From Pseudocercospora fijiensis CIRAD86 (taxonomy: Eukaryota > Ascomycota > Dothideomycetes > Mycosphaerellales > Mycosphaerellaceae), in NCBI RefSeq assembly GCF_000340215.1, contig NW_006921536.1, positions 3,015,016 through 3,079,015 of the forward strand: DNA of 64,000 nucleotides, read 5' to 3'. Both the position numbers and the translations under genes were made by a program. Position 1 is the stretch's first letter; every line of letters starts with the position of its first letter. The notes under the pieces are model-generated. The model did no database searches, was not told where the DNA came from, and saw only the letters and a list, made by a program, of their open reading frames with translations. Shown in pieces: positions 1 through 8,444 of the stretch.

Positions 1-146
1 GTATCATTGCATCTGGTCATCTTGAAGGACGCCAAAACTCCGCGCTAATCTACAGTGTAACGATGCATTAATCCCAGCGCGAGCCTGTATTGTACAACAA
101 TGCCCTTTTCTCTATCCATTTCATTCATTACAAGGTATAAGTTCCG

Positions 147-3100
147 TTAAGCGCACTCCCACTCCGCAAACACGCACCATCTCGCACTGCGATCGGCGAG
201 AACAAGACCTCTCCAAGTGCCTCGCTCGCCAATCTTGATGACAGTCTCCCAACTCGTCGTGAGACCCATGTCCTCTTCGACATTCCGGCTAGTATGCTCT
301 TGCTTTCTTGTCAGGCGGATGATCTTCTGGCTCGGAGACTGGATGGCGAGCTTCGCGGGCTTCTGCTGAGCGGCTGTCATGCCGCTACCAGAGTTTGAGC
401 TGCCGGACTCCGACCCATAATTGGAGCCGACTTGAGAGGCATTCATGGAGATCATGCTCATGGCGCTTGACGGACGGACAATATTGGCAGGGTTGGGGCT
501 CTGAGGACGACCATTAGTTGAGGTGTTCGTGCCCCAAGTATCAGGCGAAAAGCGAGAGAGTGACGATGGGTGCTGCCGCACGCAGAACACGAACGTGTTG
601 TTCAGCGTCAATCGTCCGCATTGCGGTTGTGCAATGTAAAGGTCATGCCTCTGCGCGTGAGGAGTTGGGTGACGTGTCACGAACTCATACGGCGGGTTCT
701 GCCCAGCGTGAGTGAGTGGCAGCGCAACAGCCATTGCGTGCGGATTATCCTTGATCGAATGCATCAGTCCGCGTTTGCCGGCATAGATCTTGAGCACGCC
801 ATGTCCTTCTTCACCAGGCAGCAAAGCTTTGATCGTGAAGCGCTTCCGCCCTCCAATCCACTCAGCCTGCGCGAAAGCTTTCTTGGTGACGATCTCGCCT
901 GTCTCAAAGACATCTCCGTCACCATCCTGCGCAAAGCCTCGTGCCTCTGTCTCAGCAATACACTCGACGTCTTCCGGTACGTTGACATGGAGATGCGTCA
1001 TTTCGAGATTCTCCAGATGCAACATGCTTGTGTCAAAGCTGAACATTTCAACATTGTTCCTGAAGTACGCAGGACACGCACATGGCAGAGCGACCAGGAC
1101 CTGGTGGTCCACTGGTGGTACGACATGTTGCTGTTCGGGCAAGAGAGGTATATGCGTATAGCAGATCTCTATTGGTCTCGCAAGGAAGTACCACGATTCA
1201 GCGACTTGTGTACTGGCAGCGCTGTAAGCACTCCGGCGAGGATGGGTCGGACTTGCAAGAGCACAGTCCATAATACGCCATTCGCCATCGACGATCACAG
1301 CGTTCCAGAAGTGATTCGGACGAGCAATTGTGTCCAGGTCCAAAGACTCGCCGGGTGTTTTGAGGTAACCGCGCACGACCTCAGAGTGCAGGCCAACAGC
1401 GTTACACATATCGCGAACAACATATGCAATTTCCTCACTGCATGCTCGCTTGGTCTGTATCGCTCGCCGGGTATCAATCTTACCTTCATAGTCGTCCTCC
1501 CAAGTGATGCGTTCCGACACCCAAGTGAAAATGGCCCGCAACCGCTGGACATCGCTGCGATGCGGTCGGCAGACATAGTTCTGAGCCAACGATGCTGCAC
1601 TGATCATAGGCGGCACATTCTGCACGAAGCGAGTACTCTTGTCAACTAGCTGGAGGTTTGGTAGATTGAAGTCGGTCGGCTCTGTGATCGGAAGGCCGTC
1701 CAAACTCTCGTCACCTTCCACGAGGTCGTGAAGCTCATCAATGGGACGTAGAACTGGTAAGTCATGCATCTCGCATCGCTCTGCTCTGTCGTCCCGTTCT
1801 CGTTGACTCAGCGAGTTTGACCGGTTGACATCGCGACGAACCTGCATCCAGTCTCCGCCACCGCCCAGACCCATGTCCCGCGCTACAGAGCCGGGTGCAG
1901 TCTGCGGCCTTACACCAGTGCCTCCTTCAATTGCAGTCGGGCCGTTGTGCCCGATAATGCCCTTCACTGGACTTGCTGACCGACTGCCGGCACGGCTTTC
2001 AGGTCTGCTTGCAGTTCCTATGGTAGAGCGCGCATTTGCAGCGCCGGTTCTGGGCGTGGTCTTGGCAGTNNNNNNNNNNNNNNNNNNNNNNNNNNNNNNN
2101 NNNNNNNNNNNNNNNNNNNNNNNNNNNNNNNNNNNNNNNNNNNNNNNNNNNNNNNNNNNNNNNNNNNNNNNNNNNNNNNNNNNNNNNNNNNNNNNNNNNN
2201 NNNNNNNNNNNNNNNNNNNNNNNNNNNNNNNNNNNNNNNNNNNNNNNNNNNNNNNNNNNNNNNNNNNNNNNNNNNNNNNNNNNNNNNNNNNNNNNNNNNN
2301 NNNNNNNNNNNNNNNNNNNNNNNNNNNNNNNNNNNNNNNNNNNNNNNNNNNNNNNNNNNNNNNNNNNNNNNNNNNNNNNNNNNNNNNNNNNNNNNNNNNN
2401 NNNNNNNNNNNNNNNNNNNNNNNNNNNNNNNNNNNNNNNNNNNNNNNNNNNNNNNNNNNNNNNNNNNNNNNNNNNNNNNNNNNNNNNNNNNNNNNNNNNN
2501 NNNNNNNNNNNNNNNNNNNNNNNNNNNNNNNNNNNNNNNNNNNNNNNNNNNNNNNNNNNNNNNNNNNNNNNNNNNNNNNNNNNNNNNNNNNNNNNNNNNN
2601 NNNNNNNNNNNNNNNNNNNNNNNNNNNNNNNNNNNNNNNNNNNNNNNNNNNNNNNNNNNNNNNNNNNNNNNNNNNNNNNNNNNNNNNNNNNNNNNNNNNN
2701 NNNNNNNNNNNNNNNNNNNNNNNNNNNNNNNNNNNNNNNNNNNNNNNNNNNNNNNNNNNNNNNNNNNNNNNNNNNNNNNNNNNNNNNNNNNNNNNNNNNN
2801 NNNNNNNNNNNNNNNNNNNNNNNNNNNNNNNNNNNNNNNNNNNNNNNNNNNNNNNNNNNNNNNNNNNNNNNNNNNNNNNNNNNNNNNNNNNNNNNNNNNN
2901 NNNNNNNNNNNNNNNNNNNNNNNNNNNNNNNNNNNNNNNNNNNNNNNNNNNNCAGACATTTGATGATGTTGATGGTCTATTTTCTGCAGGTGGAGATTGT
3001 GAGAAAGAGCTCATATCCTGCAACGAAGACATGACACCATTTATGGCATCACGCAATGGAGAAGGAGTCATGTGGCTGCCAGCAGGTGATGGAGGTACCG

Positions 3101-4076
3101 GAGTCTGAGTACCATTCCTAGCTTGCTCGTGGTGCATGTAGTCTTCCGGCTGCGGCGACGGTGCTCTGCTCGGCTGATAGGCGACACGATGTGCTGGCGG
3201 CGGAGGAGGCGGCGAAGAAGACTCTAGTCCAAACTCGTCTTCGTACCCATATCTGAAAGGCGGTCTTGAAAGATATTGCGGCTCATCGAACGGTGCAGGT
3301 GAAGGTCCACGAGAAATAGTGAGGATCTGCGGATAAGCAGATCCATCGTGATACGTAGTCGGTAAGGGAGAATGAGAGCGTGGCGGAGCTTGATCGACGT
3401 ATGCTGAATGTGGTAATGACGCACGGTATGGCACATAGCCTGGATAAGTGGGTGTAGGAGTTGGTGAGGCAGAAGGAGCAGGCGGTTCGATCTGTCTCTG
3501 AACGGGCCTCTCCATAGCTGGCATAGGGCTTCGCGGCCGGCGCGAAGAGCCATGCCTGGGCACGGGATCTGGTATCCTCGGAGCATCATCGATCGGTATA
3601 ATAGGTACACCATTATGCTTCTTGATCGTTCCCGTAGGCGCCTGGGCCGTCTTCATACTAGAATACGGCTTGAACTTGCTCTTTTCCTTCTTCTTCTCGA
3701 TGTCGCTCTCCGGCGTGCCTTCCCTGTCTAGGCTACCGCGTTTACCCAACACTTCATATGCTTGATAGGGCTTCCTGAAGACCGACTTGCCCTTCTGCGA
3801 GTCCGTCTTGCCCGGCTTCGACTGCGGAGTGACATTGCGGCTGTTGGGTGCTGGCTGGAAGGACTCGGCCAGGACAGTCACGAAATTCGATGGAAAGAGA
3901 CCAATCGCGCGTGGGTCTCGTCGCAATCTGCCCATCCACCACGAGCCATCACCAGCATTCAGCGCTTCAATCAAGTCGCCTTCGATAAAGCCCAAGTCTT
4001 TCTTCGTCTCGCCGCCCCATGAGTACGTGGCCTTGCACCAGCACGGGAAGCGTGGAAGCTCGGTCGGTGCGCCCAT
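147..4076 (-). CDS. CYK3: Cytokinesis protein Cyk3-like: SH3 plus transglutaminase-like domain
   Basis: One open frame of 1309 codons, about 295 of them lying in the N gap. Residues about 10-70 form an SH3 domain (ATYSWGGE, GSWWMGRL, GLFPSNFV). Residues 75-370 are Pro/Ser-rich and disordered. After the gap comes another Ser-rich linker and then a transglutaminase-like core with RACSEEIA, NHFWNAVI and EWRIMDC, so Cys, His and Asp stand at the positions of the usual triad. This SH3 + TG-like order is that of Cyk3, an actomyosin-ring and septum-assembly factor at the bud neck or septum. The start ATG at 4076 is chosen because the SH3 follows within ten residues. Family assignment is firm. The middle of the protein is unknown because of the gap, whose length (883, not a multiple of three) is probably an estimate, so frame continuity across it is not proven by sequence. 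Confidence 0.88.
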   Translation of the reverse strand: MGAPTELPRFPCWCKATYSWGGETKKDLGFIEGDLIEALNAGDGSWWMGRLRRDPRAIGLFPSNFVTVLAESFQPAPNSRNVTPQSKPGKTDSQKGKSVFRKPYQAYEVLGKRGSLDREGTPESDIEKKKEKSKFKPYSSMKTAQAPTGTIKKHNGVPIIPIDDAPRIPDPVPRHGSSRRPRSPMPAMERPVQRQIEPPAPSASPTPTPTYPGYVPYRASLPHSAYVDQAPPRSHSPLPTTYHDGSAYPQILTISRGPSPAPFDEPQYLSRPPFRYGYEDEFGLESSSPPPPPPAHRVAYQPSRAPSPQPEDYMHHEQARNGTQTPVPPSPAGSHMTPSPLRDAINGVMSSLQDMSSFSQSPPAENRPSTSSNVXXXXXXXXXXXXXXXXXXXXXXXXXXXXXXXXXXXXXXXXXXXXXXXXXXXXXXXXXXXXXXXXXXXXXXXXXXXXXXXXXXXXXXXXXXXXXXXXXXXXXXXXXXXXXXXXXXXXXXXXXXXXXXXXXXXXXXXXXXXXXXXXXXXXXXXXXXXXXXXXXXXXXXXXXXXXXXXXXXXXXXXXXXXXXXXXXXXXXXXXXXXXXXXXXXXXXXXXXXXXXXXXXXXXXXXXXXXXXXXXXXXXXXXXXXXXXXXXXXXXXXXXXXXXXXXXXXXXXXXXXXXXXXXXXXXXXXXTAKTTPRTGAANARSTIGTASRPESRAGSRSASPVKGIIGHNGPTAIEGGTGVRPQTAPGSVARDMGLGGGGDWMQVRRDVNRSNSLSQRERDDRAERCEMHDLPVLRPIDELHDLVEGDESLDGLPITEPTDFNLPNLQLVDKSTRFVQNVPPMISAASLAQNYVCRPHRSDVQRLRAIFTWVSERITWEDDYEGKIDTRRAIQTKRACSEEIAYVVRDMCNAVGLHSEVVRGYLKTPGESLDLDTIARPNHFWNAVIVDGEWRIMDCALASPTHPRRSAYSAASTQVAESWYFLARPIEICYTHIPLLPEQQHVVPPVDHQVLVALPCACPAYFRNNVEMFSFDTSMLHLENLEMTHLHVNVPEDVECIAETEARGFAQDGDGDVFETGEIVTKKAFAQAEWIGGRKRFTIKALLPGEEGHGVLKIYAGKRGLMHSIKDNPHAMAVALPLTHAGQNPPYEFVTRHPTPHAQRHDLYIAQPQCGRLTLNNTFVFCVRQHPSSLSRFSPDTWGTNTSTNGRPQSPNPANIVRPSSAMSMISMNASQVGSNYGSESGSSNSGSGMTAAQQKPAKLAIQSPSQKIIRLTRKQEHTSRNVEEDMGLTTSWETVIKIGERGTWRGLVLADRSARWCVFAEWECA
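2070..2952. other. Assembly gap (N run) inside CYK3
   Basis: 883 unknown bases. Flanking sequence on both sides reads as Ser/Pro-rich linker of the same minus-strand gene, so the missing part is probably low-complexity or repetitive coding sequence. Confidence 0.99.
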
Positions 4077-5030
4077 CGTAGCGAGCGTGGAGGGCAGGTA
4101 GACTTTCCTCTATTGGTGCATGTCGAGATCGAGGCTGTTGGAGCGAACGTGGTGACGTTGTGGGAAATCTGGGATGCTGGTCGACTGTTGTGGACGGTTG
4201 CTATGCGCGATTCGGGCCTCCAAACTCCACCCTATGATTCTGGAGATGCTCGATGGCGATGATGATATGAGAATACCGCTATGTCTGCACGTGCTACAGC
4301 TTCAGGTACGGTGCAAGTGAGAATCGCTGCCATCTGTGGTGCGGTCGCAGTAGGTCATTGGTTCATGTGGTGGTAGTAGCTACGGCCTTGTTTACAAACA
4401 GACGCCTTGGCAAAACTGCAAGGTACTAGTACTAGTTCTATTTCGGCAACGTGAAACGCAATATCTACTACCTTTACAATCTCAAACTCCACATCTGCAC
4501 CTTCGCGGTCTCTATGGCAAAAGCCCTTTAGACCATTGTTGCCCTTGCGTACCATCTTTGCCTGTGCCAAGCTCGTGTGATGAAAGACATGGCGCACAAG
4601 AGGTCAAGAGCTGACGTTCGCAAAGAGCGATATCGTACAAAGGGAGCTCGAATATCTTGCCCGCGTCCGAACGGTCCTCGACCCAAAATTTTTAAGGGTC
4701 TTGTCCAATCCCTCTTTCCAGATGCCGTGCGCGTAGAAGTTCTTGAGCATGGAGTATGTCGCCCCAGGCTTGATAACGAAGATTTACCCTGACTTGATTT
4801 GCAGTTAAGCAAACGTGATTCCTTGCTCGTCTCGCCCAATTGGTGACCGCTAACAGATGACAATGTAGGAATTAATGGGGCTAACGTCAGCGCAGCCGCT
4901 CGCTCACAGAGTACCTCCTTCCGTCGAATGCGGCGAGTTGGCTTTTGCATTGGTTGTCGTTGTAGACATATATACTTGGATCCTCGCTCCCGAAGGGGTT
5001 AACGCCTACTTGCTAATTACTACCACTTGG
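4077..5030. other. Intergenic, upstream of CYK3
   Basis: Promoter side of the minus-strand CYK3 gene. I see no convincing gene, tRNA or repeat. Open frames here are short, overlap each other on both strands and match no family I recognise. Confidence 0.5.
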
Positions 5031-5372
5031 CACTATTTACTAGTATTTAGACAGGTCGGATTGGCGTATATCTTAACATAATTGGCATATGCTATCGAGA
5101 GAATCGCCGCAAAGACAACTGCGAAATGCATCTTTGAAAACCAGTTATGTCGAATTCGTGAAGAGTCTCTAAGTCCGTATCGTAGCTTATAACTAGTTAG
5201 GAAAGAAGAGGCTAAGTATAAACTATCGAGGTAGGGTCGGATAGTATCGTAGGATAAAGTTGTTTCGATATAGGAATAGGATAGAGAAACGCTCCTTTAT
5301 ATCCTACAATAAGTATCTATCTTTCGGCCTAGACTGTTCCTAGGGGTCTTTAAGTTATAGCGTCTAAGCACG
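5031..5372. repeat. Short RIP-marked repeat relic
   Basis: This stretch changes composition abruptly: CA and TG dinucleotides become rare, while TA, TAG and TAA are common, as in the repeat block beyond 28.6 kb. It looks like a decayed transposon fragment. I cannot assign a family. Confidence 0.45.
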
Positions 5373-5787
5373 TCGGAGTGAAAGTAGGTATTCTCCAAAG
5401 CCTTGCTTCTCAAGGATTACAGCGAATCGCAACTTGGTACTCAGCGGTCCTCGCCTAGTCACTTTCACTCCCCGGTGTAGAGACGCTGCAGATTCAATAC
5501 AGGGTAAAGGTAACCCGCTGGATTCGGGCTATATAAAAGCTCTCGGCTGGGGCGAATCAAACATTGTTCTCAAAATGGCCTCTTGAGCGAAGAACTCAGA
5601 GGTCGGCATAACCTTCGTTTTTTATCGGAGTTGGGGTTGGATGCGAATTTTGGATGCGAATGTTGGATGCGAATGTTGGATGCGAATATGGAGTGAAAGC
5701 ATTAAATTCCCTAATCCTGGATTTCATAGTTCGTAACGAATCAGAAATCTCAACAATACGGGCTGCTAGGGTGTACTTTCACTCCGA
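5373..5787. mobile_element. Candidate MITE-like element, about 415 bp, with 14-bp terminal inverted repeats
   Basis: A 14-bp sequence (TCGGAGTGAAAGTA) at 5373-5386 is repeated as an exact inverted copy at 5774-5787. Its core GGAGTGAAAG also occurs inside, inverted at 5462-5471 and direct at 5690-5699, so the element looks like two units of about 96 bp, each bounded by inverted cores, around a 220-bp middle. No coding capacity. No clear target-site duplication is visible, so the mobile nature is inferred. Confidence 0.45.
5638..5691. repeat. Tandem repeat, 13-bp unit (TTGGATGCGAATG)
   Basis: Four adjacent near-identical copies of a unit with the core TTGGATGCGAA, lying just left of the inner GGAGTGAAAG copy of the candidate MITE-like element. 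Confidence 0.75.
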
Positions 5788-6574
5788 TGCGTATAGGACC
5801 AATAAAGCCGAAGCAATACCAACATCCCTCTCTACGCACGAAGGAGGCGAAGCAGAGATCTTCTGAGCCTCCACAGTGTGTCCCCGCTGTTTGGGCTGAC
5901 ACTAATAAAAGATGAGCAATGAATTCCTGCTGGTTGGTCTGTGCCAAGACACTCCGTGCTACAGCAGTCTTCCCTGGCTCCGGGGAATCCAAGGCCCTTG
6001 GAGCCTGTCAGTGAACTTGGATAACTTCCAATTGGGAGTCCAGTATGCCTTGGTAATAAGCGAGAACTTAGAAATCTGCTTTCTCAAAACTCTACCCTTG
6101 GAATTGGCCAAGCAGTACTGTATGTTTTACGAGCCCACTCGAAGGCAGTCTTGCACTGCCACGCGCTGCAATTGATCTAAGCCAACAGACAAGGAGAAAG
6201 CTCGAAAGCTGCCTGCCTCAGATTTTGAGACTACATCCGCACTCTTCCGCTTTGAGTCCGAGCACATAATATCGCCAGGAAGCGGATGAATGCAGAAAAG
6301 CGAAGAACAGGCCACTGCCTCATCGCGAACCAAGAATGCCTTCGCCTGCACATCCTCAAAGCACCATCCGCCCTTCAAGGCATCTCATAGCAATCTAAAC
6401 TGTGCCTCACTCTCGGAGATTTGGTTGTTCGCATCGGATTGGGCTGGGAGAGTGGTCGCATCCGTGGTAGTGTCGGTACTGCTGGACTTCGGACTTTCGC
6501 AGCAAGCTTGGCCAGCTTGTTCTTGGTCATGCGCTTCTTCTTCTCGGATGGCTTGCGTGGCTGGTACCGGTAAC
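5788..6574. other. Intergenic, downstream of RPC19
   Basis: Contains only small overlapping frames on both strands. The part next to 6574 is the 3' flank of RPC19. An 87-codon plus-strand frame at 5912-6175 has no recognisable feature, and I do not call it a gene. Confidence 0.4.
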
Positions 6575-7086
6575 TCATGTGGCAGCATTGCGCTCAGGAT
6601 TCGCAGCGTTAAACTCATCCCTCGCCTCCGTGAATTTCTCCTCGACCGCATCGCAAAGATCCGCAAGATCTTCCAGACCTTTGCGGAGCACGTCAAAAAC
6701 ACTGACGCCGTCCCATGTCTGGATGCGCAGGTTCATGACGGCTTCTGAAGGGTGTGGGATGGAGTAGCCGCAGAATTCGACGTCGGGGCTGCGGAAGAGG
6801 TTAGTAGAAGGATTTGTGAATGGATGATTGTGCCTGCCCACTTCTTCATGATCATATATCTTAGCGCGTTGCCAAGTGTATGGTCTTCTTTCTCAAACGC
6901 AAATGATGCGGCTGTCGTCGTTGAACCGGGCAACTGTGAAAATGTTAGCTTGCTCGAAATCATCATCACATGCACAGAAGTATTTCGCACCAGTCGCAGT
7001 CGTTGCTTCTCGAAAGCGAAGTCCTCTCCGGCACCGTTCACCTCAGCGCCGCCGGTCGCATCTTGCATCTCAGTATCGTTGGACAT
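6575..7086 (-). CDS. RPC19: RNA polymerase I and III subunit AC19 (Rpc19)
   Basis: Three exons: 7086-6991, 6933-6842 and 6788-6575. The introns are 6990-6934 (57 bp, GTGCGA..CACAG) and 6841-6789 (53 bp, GTGGGC..CGCAG). Splicing gives 133 residues, close to the yeast protein (142). Joined exons read EDHTLGNALRYMIMK then NPDVEFCGYSIPHPSE, the signature of the bacterial-alpha-like AC19 subunit, which pairs with AC40 in the assembly platform of Pol I and Pol III. The start ATG at 7086 (MSNDTEMQD) is preferred over a Met 15 codons upstream because the N-terminus is then the usual length and is acidic. The gene is divergent from HIS3, with 237 bp between start codons. Intron positions are inferred from reading frame and family similarity. 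Confidence 0.93.
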
Positions 7087-7323
7087 GTTGACGTAGACGC
7101 AGACTGTCAAGTCGTTGTGACTGGTGACCAATTAACGATGTCGTCGCCTTCGAAAGATTTTAGAGCAAGAACAACTCGGCTACGAGTTAAGGTTAGCGCT
7201 AAATTTGCAGGGTTCTAGCCAATGCTTTGAACTTTGATGACTTCACTCATCACTTTTCCAGCCTCCATCCTCTTCACATTGAGCCATACCACCACCTCAC
7301 GAAACCCACACGAGATCCTCAAA
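7087..7323. promoter_or_regulatory. Shared divergent promoter of RPC19 and HIS3
   Basis: Only 237 bp separate the two start codons, so both promoters and 5' UTRs must fit here. Around 7237-7252 there are TGACTT and a reversed TGAGTG spaced closely, resembling but not matching the Gcn4/CPC1 site TGACTCA expected at an amino-acid biosynthesis gene. No clear TATA box is visible. Function is inferred from position. Confidence 0.5.
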
Positions 7324-8054
7324 ATGTCCACCACCGAAACCCGCATCCGCTCCGCAACTCTCTCCCGCGACACAAACGAAACCAAAATCCAATTAGCCAT
7401 AAACCTCGACGGCGGCGCCCTCCCAGAAATCACCAATAGCCCAAACGGCACTTCAGACCCCTCCTCCCACGCAACACAAGCCTCAAAATCCCAATCAATA
7501 TCCGTGCACACAGGCATAGGCTTCCTGGACCACATGCTGCACGCATTGGCGAAACACTCGGGCTGGTCACTCTACATCCACACAATCGGCGACCTCCACA
7601 TCGACGACCACCACACCGCAGAAGACACCTGCATCGCGCTAGGTCAAGCCTTCAAATCCGCCCTAAAAACCACAACAGGGCTTGCAAGATTTGGTTACGC
7701 CTACGCGCCATTAGACGAAGCCTTATCCCGAGCGGTAGTAGATTTGTCTAACAGGCCTTATAGCCTTATCCCGAGCGGTAGTAGATTTGTCTAACAGGCC
7801 TTATAGTGTGATAGATCTGGGAACGAAGAGGGAGAAGATTGGGGATTTGAGTTGTGAGATGTTGCCGCATTGTTTAGAGAGCTTTGCTTTGCATGCGGGC
7901 ATCACGATGCATGTGGATTGTTTGAGGGGGTTGATCCGACGCACGTAAAAGAACAGAGCGTGCAGAAATGACGAACTTCTTTTGAGGATGGCGACGAGTC
8001 TGGTTGCGGGGAGGGAAGGGGAGGTGCCCAGTACGAAGGGTGTGTTGTTTTGAG
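7324..8054 (+). pseudogene. HIS3: Imidazoleglycerol-phosphate dehydratase, disrupted copy
   Basis: The enzyme dehydrates imidazole-glycerol phosphate in histidine synthesis. The start ATG at 7324 (context CAAAATGTCC) begins [15 protein letters not shown]. Family signatures follow: [18 protein letters not shown], then [14 protein letters not shown] (first manganese-binding motif). At 7721-7806 an exact 43-bp unit is present twice; the extra 43 bp shifts the frame, giving a premature stop at 7794. Beyond it the expected protein resumes in another frame: [33 protein letters not shown], and, after 51 unrelated bases (including TAA), the normal C-terminus MATSLVAGREGEVPSTKGVLF ending at 8054. The missing 17-codon block should hold the second HHxxE motif. 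The copy therefore looks non-functional unless the assembly is wrong. Codon use resembles neighbouring genes and there is no RIP signature. Confidence 0.9.
7721..7806 (+). repeat. Exact 43-bp tandem duplication within HIS3
   Basis: Bases 7721-7763 and 7764-7806 are identical. Deleting either copy restores the family reading frame, so the duplication is secondary. Confidence 0.97.
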
Positions 8055-8444
8055 GCCGAGGTGATATGTTACGACGATAGTAAGAGATGACTGGATGAGA
8101 GGATAAATGGAAAAGATGTTCGTGAAGAATTGTCTTGTTGTCGTGGTACACTACATTGTATAGAAGAAGAAGGCAGCACACCAATCGTGCCAATTAGGCG
8201 TTGCAGCATGCGCAAGAGATGACTGCGTTTGTTGATCCATTTGGACTCCTTGCCACACTCCATTGTATCCCAATCACCCGAGCGCACCGCGTCGTGATTC
8301 ATGCCGCTTGAGGGCTCCTGCTTTCTAATAGCAGCGAGGCCTTGTAGTGTCGTTGATAACCATGCTTAAACGCCCGATACGCCTTTCGAACCAACATTCC
8401 CATTCTCATTAGAATTCACTTTCGCTGGAGCTGACCATTTGATC
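8055..8444. other. Convergent intergenic spacer between HIS3 and STH1
   Basis: The 3' flanks of two genes that point at each other. No gene, RNA or repeat is recognisable. Confidence 0.5.

Noticed and set aside
570..1649. 359-codon plus-strand frame antisense to CYK3
   Set aside because: Mirror of the conserved transglutaminase-like coding region; no family pattern of its own.
5912..6175. 87-codon plus-strand frame
   Set aside because: No recognisable domain, next to degraded repeat DNA and overlapped by frames on the other strand.
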